From assembly GCA_014529385.2 (NCBI GenBank), contig CM043942.1, positions 62,322,184 to 62,386,183 of the forward strand: a stretch of DNA of 64,000 bases, written 5' to 3'. The position numbers were made by a program, and so were the translations under genes. Of this stretch, positions 11,481 through 62,279 are shown in pieces (position 1 is the first letter of the stretch; the number at the start of each line of letters is the position of its first letter). The notes beneath the pieces were generated by a model, which saw nothing but the letters and a program-made list of their open reading frames with translations, was not told the DNA's origin and did not search any database. This DNA comes from Adiantum capillus-veneris (lineage: Eukaryota; Streptophyta; Polypodiopsida; Polypodiales; Pteridaceae).

Positions 11481-13870
11481 CTATGGCACTGAATTCATAT
11501 GTACATTTGATGTACTAGCTCTATCATTACCCCTCCTTTGCACACGTTGGGTTGGGGCATAAGTAGGCTGTAACCTAAAGGCTTCAAGGTAAAGCTGCAA
11601 TACATTTGGTGACTCTGACAGTTCATGCTCTTCCATCCACTTTGCATCCATAGGTGGATAGTTCTTGAACTTCACCAAATAGCGTCTTGCAACTTGTCTT
11701 TTAACTTTTCCGTACTTATGTGCCAAAACTTGCTCAGGTACCAGGATCTCATCAAGTTCCTAAACTTCTGGCTGATCCTCAACTGGCATATCTTCTGGCA
11801 CATCACCCACGAAGGGTCATAGAAGACTCACGTGAAACGCATTATGAATCTTCCATGCATCAGGCAATTTCAGCCTATAAGCCATATCGCTGATCTTGTC
11901 AAGCACTTGGAAAGGCCCGTAGTAACGCATGCTGAGCTTAGGAAACAGTCGTTCCTTGCCCTTCATCTTCTTTAATCTTGCCTTTTCGAACCTTAACAGA
12001 ACCCAATCACCAGGTGATAGTAAAAATTCACGACGGTGACGATCAGCCGCCTTTTTCTGCTTTGCCTGAGTCTTCTCCAAGGCAACTTTAATCTTCTTAT
12101 ACATCTCGTCCATGTTCTCAACAAATCGATCTGCCTCAAAAATCTTGTCCTTTGTATGCAAAATGGGAAGAACCTTTTTGCCGCCTTCAACAATCTCAAA
12201 AGGTGCTTTGCCAGTAGACGAATGCACCGTATTATTGTACGCATACTCAAGCATAGGCAAATACTGTTCCCACTTGCCCTTATTATCTAACACATAGCAT
12301 TTCAGCAGATCTAAGACAGTAGAATTAGCCTCGTCTGACTGTCCATCCTTGTCTTTGGTGGCCTTTTCTGACCCCTGTGGCGCATCAGAAGCCGTCTTCA
12401 CAAAGGGCTTCTTCGCTGAATTTTTCTTTTGTTGCCCTCCTTTGTCACTGCTCGGAAATCCACTGTCCTCTCCTTTCAACAAGGCAAGACCAGTGTTCGC
12501 AACTTCCATAAGCTGAGTAAGGGTAGCCACTCTGTTCTTTGTACAGTAATCGCGAAGCCCTTTAGGCAGCCCACAACAGTACTTCTCTATCTGCTCTGTC
12601 AATGGCACAAATCTGTAGGAGGTCACTGAGAGTAATGCTTTACAAAACCTCCTACTGTACTCCAGCAAGCTCTTGCACGAAGCTGAAGTAAGCTGGTGCC
12701 AATCTGTCAGGACATCGGCTTCAAATTCATTTGATAGCCAAGCAGATGCAAACATTTGCTTGAAATAAACCCAAGTGGCAGGTGCCTGTCCTTGCATTAA
12801 CAATGTCGTCCACCATGTAAGCGCATTGTCCTTTAAGAAAGTGGCAGCTTTCCTGACCTTCGAGGCCTCTGTAAAATTCCCTCCCGCATAAGCTGTATCA
12901 AACTGCTGGAGGAAAGTGAGTGCCTCTCTTATCCTCGAAACCACTGAAGGTACTGAACTTTACCGCTGCACCACCTTCTTTGTAAGCCTTCGGCTTCTCT
13001 AGTGCCCCCAAGTTGTCATACGGGATGGTCTGCAACATGGGCACTGTACTAGGCATGATCGGCACGTGTTGGCCATTCACATTTTGCATCAGAGGTGCGA
13101 TATCTGGCTGCTGTCCAGAAAAACCAGCCATGCCAAAATGACCCTGTGGCACCCCAAACTGTCCCTGGTTGCAGTGGAAACCTTGCTGCATGCTGATACT
13201 ACCATACATGGGGTTTGGCATGATGCCTTGCATACCCCCGAACCTTGTTCCTGGCATGTACGGCTGACTTCCAGACGCATAACCAGCCATACTTTGGAAC
13301 ACTGATCCACCCCCGAAATACCCAGGATGTACCGTGGGTGGTGGAAAAACTGAGTGCATAGCCTGGTATCCAACTCCCTGCCCATTCAAGACAGCATGCT
13401 GGCTCTGAAAGGTGGCGGGCTGAACTGGCATAACCTGTGGAATAGGCGTTCTAGCCACCTGTTCAAGCACGGGAGAAACCTGCTTTGGAGCCCCCAACTC
13501 CGCAACATGCGAGTGTTCCCTTTCCTCCTGCGCCACATGAAGTACCTGGGCTTGAGCTTCAACAAGCTCCGTACACGGCGTAGGTTGCCTATTTTGCTGT
13601 TGCATAGGTGGCGCTTGCAAGAATTCCATGAACCTCGGATTCTGCACCAGCTGCGAAAAGACATTCACCGCAGCAACTAACTGAGTCTTGAACGCATCAT
13701 CCTCAAGTTGCCCTGTCATAAAGCCCTGTACTACTGGAGGGACATTCACGTTGACAGGTGGTACAGACTGACGTGGCCGTGAGCTCTCGCCAATCTCAAA
13801 AACCATAGGAACCTTCCCTGTCCTTTGAAGAGGAACCCTCTTCCATAATTCCCTTCCCCTTGTCGGCCAT
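11481..13870 (-). pseudogene. Gypsy-1 gag fused to integrase C-terminus and chromodomain-like tail; protease, RT and RNase H deleted
   Basis: The probable gag start is the ATG at 13870. The N-terminal part carries GESSRPRQ and a long Met/Gly/Gln/Pro-rich region; the capsid region has FLQQFDTAYAGGNFTEASKV and PLTEQIEKYCCGLPKGLR (about 12900-12540). At about 12345 the gag sequence KATKDKD joins GQSDEANSTVLDLLKCYV from the integrase core of the related Gypsy-2, in frame, and continues through KAPFEIVEGG and SMRYYGPFQVLDKISD to 11817, giving an uninterrupted 375-codon fusion. Zinc knuckle, protease, RT, RNase H and most of the integrase are absent. A separate frame (11726-11481) carries RRYLVKFKNYPPMDAKWMEE, a chromodomain-like tail. 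Frameshifts occur near 13797 and 12944. Such a copy would depend on enzymes supplied in trans. Confidence 0.9.
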
Positions 13871-13951
13871 AGTGTAATCCCCATGTTCCTGCACTCTGTG
13901 TCTTTATCCCAAAACAATCCAGGCTCACTCTTTAAGGAAAAAGTGATTGAT

Positions 13952-13969
13952 GTCCAGGCGACGGAACCA
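13952..13969 (-). promoter_or_regulatory. Gypsy-1 primer-binding site (not initiator-Met type)
   Basis: Directly beside the right LTR, the minus strand reads TGGTTCCGTCGCCTGGAC. It begins with the TGG complementary to a tRNA CCA end but differs from the initiator-Met site TGGTATCAGAGC. Gypsy-2 has TGGTTCCATCCCCGGGA in the same place. I could not assign the priming tRNA. Confidence 0.75.
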
Positions 13970-15446
13970 TGAAACCGGCCCGTAGGGCGGTAGGCGTTGG
14001 CTTTCACCCGAAATTCTTTACTTTAGACACACACACAGAGCACTTTGCAAAGAGAACCTGCGACGGGAATTAACACTTGAATACACACACGGCTCGGAGC
14101 TAGAATGCCCCGAGCAGACACTAACAACCTGTAGGCCCCAAAATTGGCGCCCCTTTCCGTATTTCTTTATTCTTTAGAAGGGTAAATTACAAGGTAAGGT
14201 CCTGAGAATCCTTCACGTGTATCCACCTAGATACCATTTGCTTTGGCCAAATTTCGGCAACATAACAGCCCCAAAACTTGCGCGAAACCAATTCCCTTGC
14301 TAGAACTCACTTGCACTAGCGTATACCCTCTGATTCCTGTCCAAAAACAGTAAATTCAGCACGCTGTATTTACTAGTTTTTGCCCTGTTTTCAGCCCCAA
14401 ACAGTCCCCTAACTGTCCTATGCCAGTGGGACACGATTCCCAATGGTCCTGGTGTCCGTATGGCTGAAAAACAGTGAAATTACAGCGCATACACAGCGCT
14501 GATTTTGCACCTGTACGGTCAGGTTATGACCCTCACCAGTGCCTGCTTTGGAGCAGCAGCTAGCTACCCCTGTTCCTATTCAAGGAGGCTCTTGCCTCAG
14601 CACAAAAGCATGAACCCACACAACTGTACATCAGTCAAATGAGTAGCCCTCTTGTGGGGCATCACATAACTGCACGTAGGGGAGAGAGAGAGCAGTGTGT
14701 AGTGTGCAGGGCATCACTCCTAGCACCACATTGTACATGAGAGGGAAAGGAAGCACTCCATAGCTCTTAACCTGTGATAGAAGCTGAAATGAGGTCTCCC
14801 AGCATAAAAATCAGCGCCCATTTTTCTGCAAGAGGAAACTGCATGAAATTTCGACACTTGGCGCATTTTCAAGCATTTTCCCGTTTCGGGTTCGCCGCTT
14901 AAAAATATCCCAACCGACGCGTCAGTTGACTTCGCGGCAGAGTTATAAAATGTTCCCCTAGTCATACCGGAGGTAATGACGCGAACACATTTTACCGCCC
15001 AAAATAGCAGTTCCCTAAATTTTAGGAGATGCTTCCGTTGGGCTCCCACTCGTCTTCTGACCATCTATCCTCATTGGGACCGCATCCAAAAGTGCAATGT
15101 GGCCCAACTGTCGGATACTTTTTGTTGGTAGTCCCACCTTGACTTTACGCCTTAATTGAGTTCACTTCCTAGTATCCACCAACTTGCTAAGTGCGACGGG
15201 GGGGACCTATATGATCTTGCTCTGAGCCTAGACATCCTCTTACCATACGAATTCTAGTGCCGACCACTTCCCGTCTGCGGGTGAATCTACCGTTCACATT
15301 GGCCATACAATGTCCGACCGTTTGCTACTTCAAAAAGAGGGTCTCAAAACAAATAAAATAAACCCCATTGGAAAGAAACCAACAACCAAGGTTACCAGTT
15401 GCCACATCTCTGTGACATGGTTAATAACTGCCACGTCCTCGTGACA
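13970..15446 (-). repeat. Gypsy-1 5' LTR (right)
   Basis: 1,477 bp, the 5' LTR in element sense, with small substitutions and short compensating indels relative to the left LTR (for example GGAGGTAATGACG versus GGAATAATGACG). This shows that some time has passed since insertion. Confidence 0.92.
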
Positions 15447-15508
15447 GTCATCATCCAGAATAGAGAAAGGGGACTGTCCTCTGGGTGATGCATAAGCTGA
15501 TGTACTCG

Positions 15509-15535
15509 GGAGAGAGAGAGAGAGAGAGAGAGAGA
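15509..15535. repeat. (GA)n tract at the 5' end of LINE-A copy 1
   Basis: About 13 GA units directly upstream (minus sense) of the first recognisable LINE-A base. With the (GA)20 at 6383-6422, the LINE copy is bracketed by the same dinucleotide repeat. Confidence 0.95.
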
Positions 15536-15848
15536 TGACCCAAGCAATGGCTATGATGCAAGTGAATGAAAAAAATACAAAGGGGGAATGGTCCCTATAT
15601 AGGAACCACCGGCCTACCCGACTCCCCCACTAGAAACCACACGACCCAAAAATGGGGGCGCCTTGAAAAAAAATATGCCACATCAACAATGAATAAGAAT
15701 ATGGCTAAACAACGATGACCCTAAACTACCACCCCAAATGACCTAGGACCCTTCATGCAAGCCTACTGGGTTGGACACATACATGGCTCAAATCGACAGA
15801 ACAGGTACATCTACCTCAAATATGGCACGACACAACCACAAAACATCC
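15536..15848. other. no gene recognised
   Basis: Sequence without coding motifs. Its right part ('GGTACATCTACCTCAAATATG') resembles the flank of the Copia fragment at 61420-61440, so it is probably the 3' non-coding end of the same Copia family. Confidence 0.35.
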
Positions 15849-16660
15849 CTAACTCCCTAATCTACTCCTAGGAGATATTGGAGCCATCAACGGACAGAAG
15901 ATATAACTCTTAACACCCCCTCTCAGGTCTTGGATGGGAAACCAATCCAAGGGTGTTGGCATGAAAGGATAGTGTCGCATGTGGTAGAGACTAACTCCAA
16001 ATTCCTTGGGTAGGATCTCTGTCGTACAAGGAGTATAATTGTCATGGCTACTTGCGGTATTAAGACATCCACAATGAGGATAACAAGTGTCACCAATTCT
16101 CCCTCTTTGAAAAGATATAAATCTGGGTATGCAGATGAATGAAGAAAAAAAAGCCGCAAGAAGAAAGCACATATCTTTTGGTACCACAGTTGAGGAGCTT
16201 GCTTTAATTGACTGAGGGCCTTTCACAACCTATAAACCTTGTCACACGATCTTGGAACTGAGAAACCTCTATAGAGGTTGCTCCACATACACCTCCTCCT
16301 CTAAGTGGCCGTTGAGAAATGCGGACTTGACATCCATCTGGAACACAAGCCATCGATGATAGGCTGCTAGAGCAAAAACTGTTCGTATAGTCAATATACA
16401 TGCAGTTGGTGCATAGGTTTCGTCCTAGTCCAGACTCCACTCCTAGGCACTAAGAAAAGCCCTTGGCTACTAAGCAAGCCCTATGCTTGTCCAATGAACC
16501 ACCTGATTTGAACTTGGTCTTGTAGACCCACTTGATACTGATGACCTTCCGCTTATGTGGCCTCGGAACTAACTCCCATGTGGCATTCCTCTCAATGGAA
16601 TCAAGCTCTGCCTACGTGGCTCCCTTTCACTTTGGTTATGAGAGTGCCTACTCAGCCCCT
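15849..16660 (-). pseudogene. Copia-2: decayed Ty1/Copia RT and RNase H-end fragment
   Basis: On the minus strand, 16640-16460 reads NATWELVPRPHKRKVISIKW and then VYKTKFKSGG...LVAKGFS, the start of the Copia reverse transcriptase (compare NKTWKLVKLPQGK and LVAKGFKQEQG in Copia-1). At 16390-16290, in shifted frames, FQMDVKSAFLNGHLEEEVYV matches VKTAFLHGDLDVEIYM. At about 15995-15910 a shifted frame gives LPHATLSFHANTLGLV, the same polyprotein end seen in Copia-3 at about 61595-61550. The middle of RT and RNase H is deleted and no LTR is recognised. Confidence 0.75.
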
Positions 16661-17576
16661 TGCCATTGAGGACATCATGGCATAGTTCACTACAATAAAG
16701 CTCCATCTATCTCAACTTTCTGCAACCATCCTCATAGTACCCAGTGCACGCCAATTGTGGAAAATCTATAGTCATAGCATCTTACAGAGTACCCAACATC
16801 CACAGGTCTGCCCCCACTCTCGAGAACTACTAGTATCTCCTTATCCTTTGCATTATGATAAGAACCTACACCACCTCAAGGCTGTGCATCGCTTTCTGAA
16901 GCCGAGGGACACGAACCGGAGAAGAGGGTCCATTACCGGGAGGAGAGCTGATGAGCTCTCTTTGGCCGAGTTTTTGGCATGTCGTAAGTGAGAAGCTTAA
17001 AAGTTGAAATGTTCCAATGTACTGCCCACTATGCACATGCCTATTGTCCTCACTACTCTTGTGATGTCAATAGATGAGGATGCAACCAATAAAGAAACTT
17101 CACGTTTGCCTACATAAATATGCTCATTTGGGAGCGTCTTGTGCACCTCCTATGGCAAGCACAAGAGGCCAGCCTCCAAAGTGTTGCATCGTGGGTAAGG
17201 GCCCAACATGAGAGATTGTTTCTTGGGAGCCATAGTTCTAATAAGAATGCTCATCCAAAACAAACCTTGCAAAAGCATAACATCAATATTCTCGACAGTC
17301 ACAACAAGATAGAGATTACACGCCAATAGGGTCCCACACAACCCTCTCATTGGATCCCTGCTCCATTTCTAAAGTGGGGTTTGCTTCTTATTGCATAAAT
17401 GACGTGTGCGAGGATCATACCTCCATGCTCATCCAATAATGATGGTACCTTCCATGGAGATTCAATTAGACGACGACTTGGCACCGACTCCCACTCTCCT
17501 CTAGTGATGCACCTTTTGGGGCTTAAAAAAGGAGTCTCCCAGGACTAATCTGAATTCCCTTTTCTAGCCGCTGCTG
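16661..17576. other. no gene recognised (probable intron of the ABC1K gene)
   Basis: Several open frames below 80 codons occur on both strands, none with a motif I recognise. I searched both strands by eye for the next ABC1K exon (expected to resemble 'VDEWA..LF.E.DY') and did not find it. Confidence 0.4.
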
Positions 17577-17936
17577 ATGGTGTCTCCAAATCTGAAAAGG
17601 GGATCTGCTACTGAATCAACATCTGAGAATGACAGCTCCCTCAAGGCTGAAGTTCTCCTACGAAAAGCAAATGAAAGAGGCTTGCTTTGGCAGCTGAGAA
17701 TGGCTGCTCCCTCAAGGCTGAAGTTCTCCTTCAACAAGAAGATAAAAGAGGCTTGCTTTAGAAATCCAACTACTTACTGCTGGTGGCTTGGGGGCTGGCT
17801 ATGGCTGGCAGCTATAAATCCTCAAAGGCACAGCTATGTAGAAGTCGTCTTCATGAGAGATCTGATGCATCCAGGACCAATTCTAGGGCTGGATAGCCAA
17901 GATCTAGCACCTCGTGGTCAAAGGCAAGGCAATTAA
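17577..17936. repeat. tandem duplication of about 70 bp inside an unrecognised open frame
   Basis: GCTCCCTCAAGGCTGAAGTT and its downstream context (to AAAGAGGCTTGCTTT) occur at about 17635-17690 and again at 17705-17760. A plus-strand open frame of 119 codons spans both. I do not recognise its product; its length owes something to the duplication, and I do not call it a gene. Confidence 0.5.
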
Positions 17937-18328
17937 GATGCAGGGGGTGCCAAACAAAGACTGTTTCTGCTGCTAGTAGCTGCAGGCGCCTAGAAACCCT
18001 GAGGCTACACTTCTATCTTCTTCTCATGAATGCCCCACATCAGCCCAAAGCTGCCTTTACGCCAATCCAGAAAAAAGATTGGCCTAGATGTTCCTAAACT
18101 TACAAAAGAGATAACTTGGATGCCAAGTCATCATCAGTTTGACCTCCGAAGAAATAGCAGCAAAAAAGCACAAGCCTTCCGCAAATCCATGTAGATGTCA
18201 CTACAATGGTTTTGGAGTCTCATCTCACAAGCAAGAGAGAAGAATTCTAATTTTTCTTCAATTTCAAACTTAAGGCGATGTTGGTGCACAGAAATATTTT
18301 GGTGAATGTTTAAGATCAAAGCAAGAAC

Positions 18329-58294
<39,966 letters not shown>

Positions 58295-58854
58295 CACGAT
58301 TGCACAGAGCGTAGTCTTTGGTGCACATGAAAGAGAGGATTATCAGCTGGTGAGTGCGCCACCAGGTGGCAAATTCAAACATAAGCTAGCCTTGCATTTG
58401 CTTGTTTTCTCTCATTCACAAGTGCACACATGAATAGAGAGAGGCCACGTGACCATCTCTCTCTCATTCTCTTGAGTTCAACTCTCCTCGTCCGATAGAT
58501 CTTTGGCTGGTTACACACAGAACGCAGAAGCTTGGGCGTGCTGGCGTGGATTTCAAGTGGCGATGTCAGATTCGATTCGCAAAAAGAGGAATGCCCAAGA
58601 CAAGGGACAGCCAAGTTCCCCTGTCTATCGATGGGTGGGGGTGGAGGTCACGTCCGCGACAGCAGTAGGACTGACACAACCAATAGCCTACCCACCAACT
58701 GCTACAATATCCCGCTTTTATTTAATGCTTACTTGAAGTTGGGCAGGCAGGTGTGTAAAGCTCACCCGTATACCCAAATTGAATGTGAGGTGGTGCCCAT
58801 TAGTGTCTAAACTCCCTTTCAGGTCTCTTGGGATAGTTTCCTACGACGTTAAAA
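58295..58854 (-). promoter_or_regulatory. 5' leader and probable proximal promoter of the ABC1K gene
   Basis: Upstream (minus sense) of the first ATG. An in-frame stop at 58342-58340 confirms that the frame does not extend further. A CTCTCTC-type pyrimidine patch (in plus sense GAGAGAGGCC, 58437-58450) is present. No certain TATA box or transcription start can be fixed by eye. Confidence 0.35.
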
Positions 58855-58878
58855 TACTCTTCTTCTTCTTCTTCTTCT

Positions 58879-58962
<84 letters not shown>
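58855..58962. repeat. (CTT)n-(CT)n compound microsatellite
   Basis: About nine CTT units are followed by about 40 CT units. A C-rich tract with CCCCA repeats lies nearby (59083-59112). Confidence 0.95.
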
Positions 58963-59112
58963 AAAATATCTTTCTTATATTACATTCTTGTAATAATATA
59001 CATCTTTATGGACTAGCTTACAGAGCATCTATATTCTTTCAATTGCCTTGGACCATGTTTCAAAGCTCTCTCGCTCTCTCTCTCCCCCCACCCCACCCCA
59101 CCCCACCCCCCC

Positions 59113-61411
59113 TACCAACTTGCATTCTTGAGTATTGAGATGTGGGTGATGCAAAGTGTGTAAGGCTGGTTACAACTCTAAACAATGGAACAACTCTAGT
59201 TGACTCTTCCATAGCTCACTCAGTCTACTCATTAATCATATTCATATGTGGTTTATTTGTATGTGGGGGGCTTTTAGGAGATTATTAAGTCCCACCTTTA
59301 GAACTTCATTTTAAGGCCTAGAGGCCCAATCTGGCACATTGTGTCTTTTGCAAACTTGTCTGGTGCTCTCCCACCTATCCAAGGCATTTGGAGAGGTCTT
59401 GGGTGAGCTATTGGTCCATGTAGGCTAAGTGGAGCCCCACAAATCGCTATTTTTGGGCTTCATCTGGTCTACGCCTAGGTGGTGAGGTTGTTCATTTGGC
59501 CCTTCAACCCATTTTTCACTTGGACCTTTAGTCATATGCTTGGACTTCCGTCATCTTGGCTTGGTGTTTGATTCTTCTTGCCCTCTTATGCCACTTTAGT
59601 GATGGTAAATATGGGTCTTTAAAGAATCACCCTTCATGTGGCTTATTCTTCTTCTTTGAGAAATCCTAGCACCAAGTCTGGTTATGGTTTGGCTTCCTTG
59701 TGCTAATTGCTTAGTGCTCCATTCGCCATAAGTTTACTACATGTGATCTCTGCATGGCACTCTAGTCCCTAGGGAGTTCCCTTTCTTACATTTGAGTTCT
59801 AGGAGCTAGGAAGCATTTGACTTGAGGCTTATGGGTTGGGCTACCTGTCTAGTGAGTTAGCGGGTTATTAGGTTAGCATGTTCAAGTTAGGTTGTTAGTG
59901 TGTCGCTAGGGGCACTTTCTTTTGGATTTAAGGATCTTAACACCATATGGCATCCAATATGGTCCCTTTTGTCTTCTCCCCATTTTTCTAGCTTACCCAA
60001 CTTCCGAAACGTATCCTTGAGGAACTCTTCTAGTCTCAAGTCCTTAGGAGCCCCAAAAATGGCGATTTTTGGGCTCCTTATGGCTTTTATACTACTTTGC
60101 ACCTTAAAGCTTGTTGAAAGCTTGTTGATAAGTGTAGATCACTTCCCCAAAGTTTTTCACAAAACATTTTTAAATTTCCAAACCCACACAAGTGACCAAA
60201 TGTCAAGGAGGCATTCATTGTCCCAGGGGTGAGTTGGGGTTCATTTGTCACCCAGAGGTCTTTGTTATCCTATAAATTCATCTTTAAACCTAAAAATCAA
60301 ATTTTGGGGGCTCCTTGGAGTGGTACACTATGATGACATAGCTTTGATCCCCAAGTGTCCCTAAGTCTTTTTCCCTACTTGGTTTTCAATTTGGGCCTCA
60401 TTTCTCAATTGGTTCATGTGTTTTTTGATGAAGAAAATCATTGCACACCATTTAGTTTAACCTTTGACCGGACTTTCACTCATTGGCTTAACATATCTGC
60501 CAAATTGGCTTATTTATGAGAGCAAAGGGAATGGTATAGTCTTATCCTTGACATGAGTGATCATATTCCTTTTCTTGAGCTATAAAGCAAATGCAACCAA
60601 AAAATTAAGTCAAAACATTCCTTATTCAGCTAAGTTGTAATCTCATCGCCTAATGGCTTAGTCCTTCTCCCCCACCTAACGAGAGTCTACTATGATGACC
60701 ATATTGAAGTGCTAGTGCTAGGGATTAAGAAATCATGCCTATGTGAGGCGATATATATGCTCCTATCATGCAAGAAAATCAATGCATTCCAAAGTCACTT
60801 ACTATGCAAGCAAAGAATCTGAGCTAAATTCCGAAGGGGCTTTTGACAATGTGGCTTTGCCTATTGACAAGATCTTCTCGAGTAATATAAAACATTTTCA
60901 ATAGGTGTAAAGCTTGTTGAAGAAAGGTTTGGCTTTAAGTTTTTATTTTGTTGTTACCTTTGGTTTCCCAATGAAATCCATGGACTTGGTTTTAATTAAA
61001 GTAGGGTGGTTGTCTCTTGCAATAGTGGTAGAGAGAGAGAAATTTTGGTACACAAAACGTTGAAGAGAGAAGAGACAAAGTGCTACAATGCTTTAGAGAG
61101 AGAAAATATTGGAGAGCGAATGTAGCCCAAACGATGACTGCTATGTTCATTGATGTGATAGCATGCCAAAAAGTACTAGGGATAGGCTTGCATATATATG
61201 GAAATTTGGGGTCTGTCTTGCCTAGCCCAAAATCGCACAATCCTAAAAATGGCCTAAAAATTGCTTATAAAAGCGAAAACTCACTAAAAGTGATCTACAA
61301 CACACATTTAAGCAGAAGTGCAAAACATTAGAAACTCTAACCTCGAGAAACCCTAGGAACCTGGGTCCTGCCTCATGCCAGACTACCGGATGGGCAACAT
61401 CGTGGATTGCA
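59113..61411. other. no gene recognised
   Basis: About 2.3 kb of T-rich sequence without a coding region, LTR or known motif. Open frames here are short and unrelated to known families. 61350-61411 leads into the Copia-3 fragment. Confidence 0.4.
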
Positions 61412-61925
61412 CCATTGAAAAGGTACATCTACCTTAGATATGGTCGAGCACACCCACAAAACAACCCTCACTCCCTAATTTTCTCTTGGGTGATATTGGA
61501 GCCACCACTAAATAGGAATCTAAACTCTAACACCCCTTCCGAGCTCTTGAACGAAAACAAGTCCAAGGGAGCTAGCATGAGAGGATAATGTTGCATGTGG
61601 AAGAGGTTGGTGAAGATATCAACAAGGTTATTTGACATCAAAACATTTTATAGTTGAATAGATCCATCCTTGGTCTTCTCACAAACAAAATGGTAATACA
61701 TCTCTATATATGTCTAGGCATGAAAGATTGGCTTCCTTGCAATGGCTATATAACTTTTAATTGTTAGAGTAGATTGTGGTTGTCTATTGTGGAAATCTAA
61801 TCTCCAAAAGTATCCTCTGTAATAACCACAGTGACTCACGTGTAGCACTGCAAACACCCCTATACTCTGCCTCTGTGGATGATAAGGCAATTGTAGGTTG
61901 TTTCTTACTGCCCCTGAGCCAAAAG
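61412..61925 (-). pseudogene. Copia-3: RNase H end of a Copia polyprotein
   Basis: The minus strand from about 61910 reads KQPTIALSSTEAEYRGV (the conserved RNase H motif, in shifted frames), SATRESLWLLQRILLEIRFP, and ends with LPHATLSSHASSLGLV near 61560 and ELGRGVRV. The same end occurs in Copia-2. The upstream part is cut off by the LTR at 61934. Confidence 0.75.
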
Positions 61926-61933
61926 CCTAAAGG

Positions 61934-62147
61934 TGTAACCTATAGTCGGCCATCTGTGAGTGCGCGAATGCAGCGAATGCGGTGCATGTACGGAGAATCT
62001 CACTGTATAAACACAGTGTGAGAATGTGAGTGAGAGCTCCTTATTCTTTGTATGTATAAACAATAAGGAGATAAATGTGGGCGGCCAGACACTGGCTGGC
62101 AGACACGGGAAAAGCACGGTGAGGCACGCCGCCTTTACCTAATATTC
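61934..62147 (-). repeat. Copia-4 3' LTR
   Basis: About 214 bp from TGTAACCTATAGTCGG to GCCTTTACCTAATA. In element sense it starts TATTAGGTAAAGGCGGCG (expected TG mutated to TA). It includes AATAAGGAG/CTCCTTATT, a short inverted pair. It splits the Copia-3 fragment or abuts it. Confidence 0.6.
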
Positions 62148-62160
62148 TCCCACTAAAGGA
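62148..62160 (-). promoter_or_regulatory. Copia-4 polypurine tract
   Basis: Minus strand CCTTTAGTGGGAGAA directly upstream of the 3' LTR. Confidence 0.65.
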
Positions 62161-62279
62161 TGTGTGTCGATAAGTGGCGAGAAGACTAGCCTACAACTAG
62201 TATATACAAGAGGTGAGAGAAGAGGCAAACATGCTCTAGTGTAGATGCAACATCCATACCACTAGGGCTAGAGCTACGA

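Larger units (their letters stand above)
9925..15446 (-). mobile_element. Gypsy-1: complete but internally deleted Ty3/Gypsy element
   Basis: Two direct repeats of 1,477 bp (9925-11401 and 13970-15446) start TGAAACCG and end CGTGACA in plus orientation, and a 5-bp TSD GTCAT flanks the element (9920-9924 and 15447-15451). In element sense (minus) the PBS lies beside the right LTR and a polypurine tract beside the left LTR. The interior is only about 2.57 kb because most of pol is missing. It is inserted in LINE-A copy 1. The LTR and internal sequences are related to Gypsy-2 (23-31.7 kb) on the opposite strand. Confidence 0.95.
6423..15508 (-). mobile_element. LINE-A copy 1 (5'-truncated non-LTR retrotransposon), split by Gypsy-1
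   Basis: The element runs on the minus strand from 15508 to 6423, with Gypsy-1 (9925-15446 plus one GTCAT copy) inserted in its endonuclease domain. Removing that insertion restores a continuous reading of ILDDDIWEFSRDGDIIILGD across the junction. The 3' untranslated part (about 6636-6423) ends in TTTTGAAGACGTTAATATAA and CATTTCATTTC, directly followed by (TC)20. The 5' end (15508) also abuts a (TC)n tract (15509-15535). ORF1 and the N-terminal half of the endonuclease are missing, so the copy is 5'-truncated. Confidence 0.85.

Noticed and set aside
58779-59138. 119-codon plus-strand frame
   Set aside because: Generated by the CTT/CT microsatellite and the C-rich tract.
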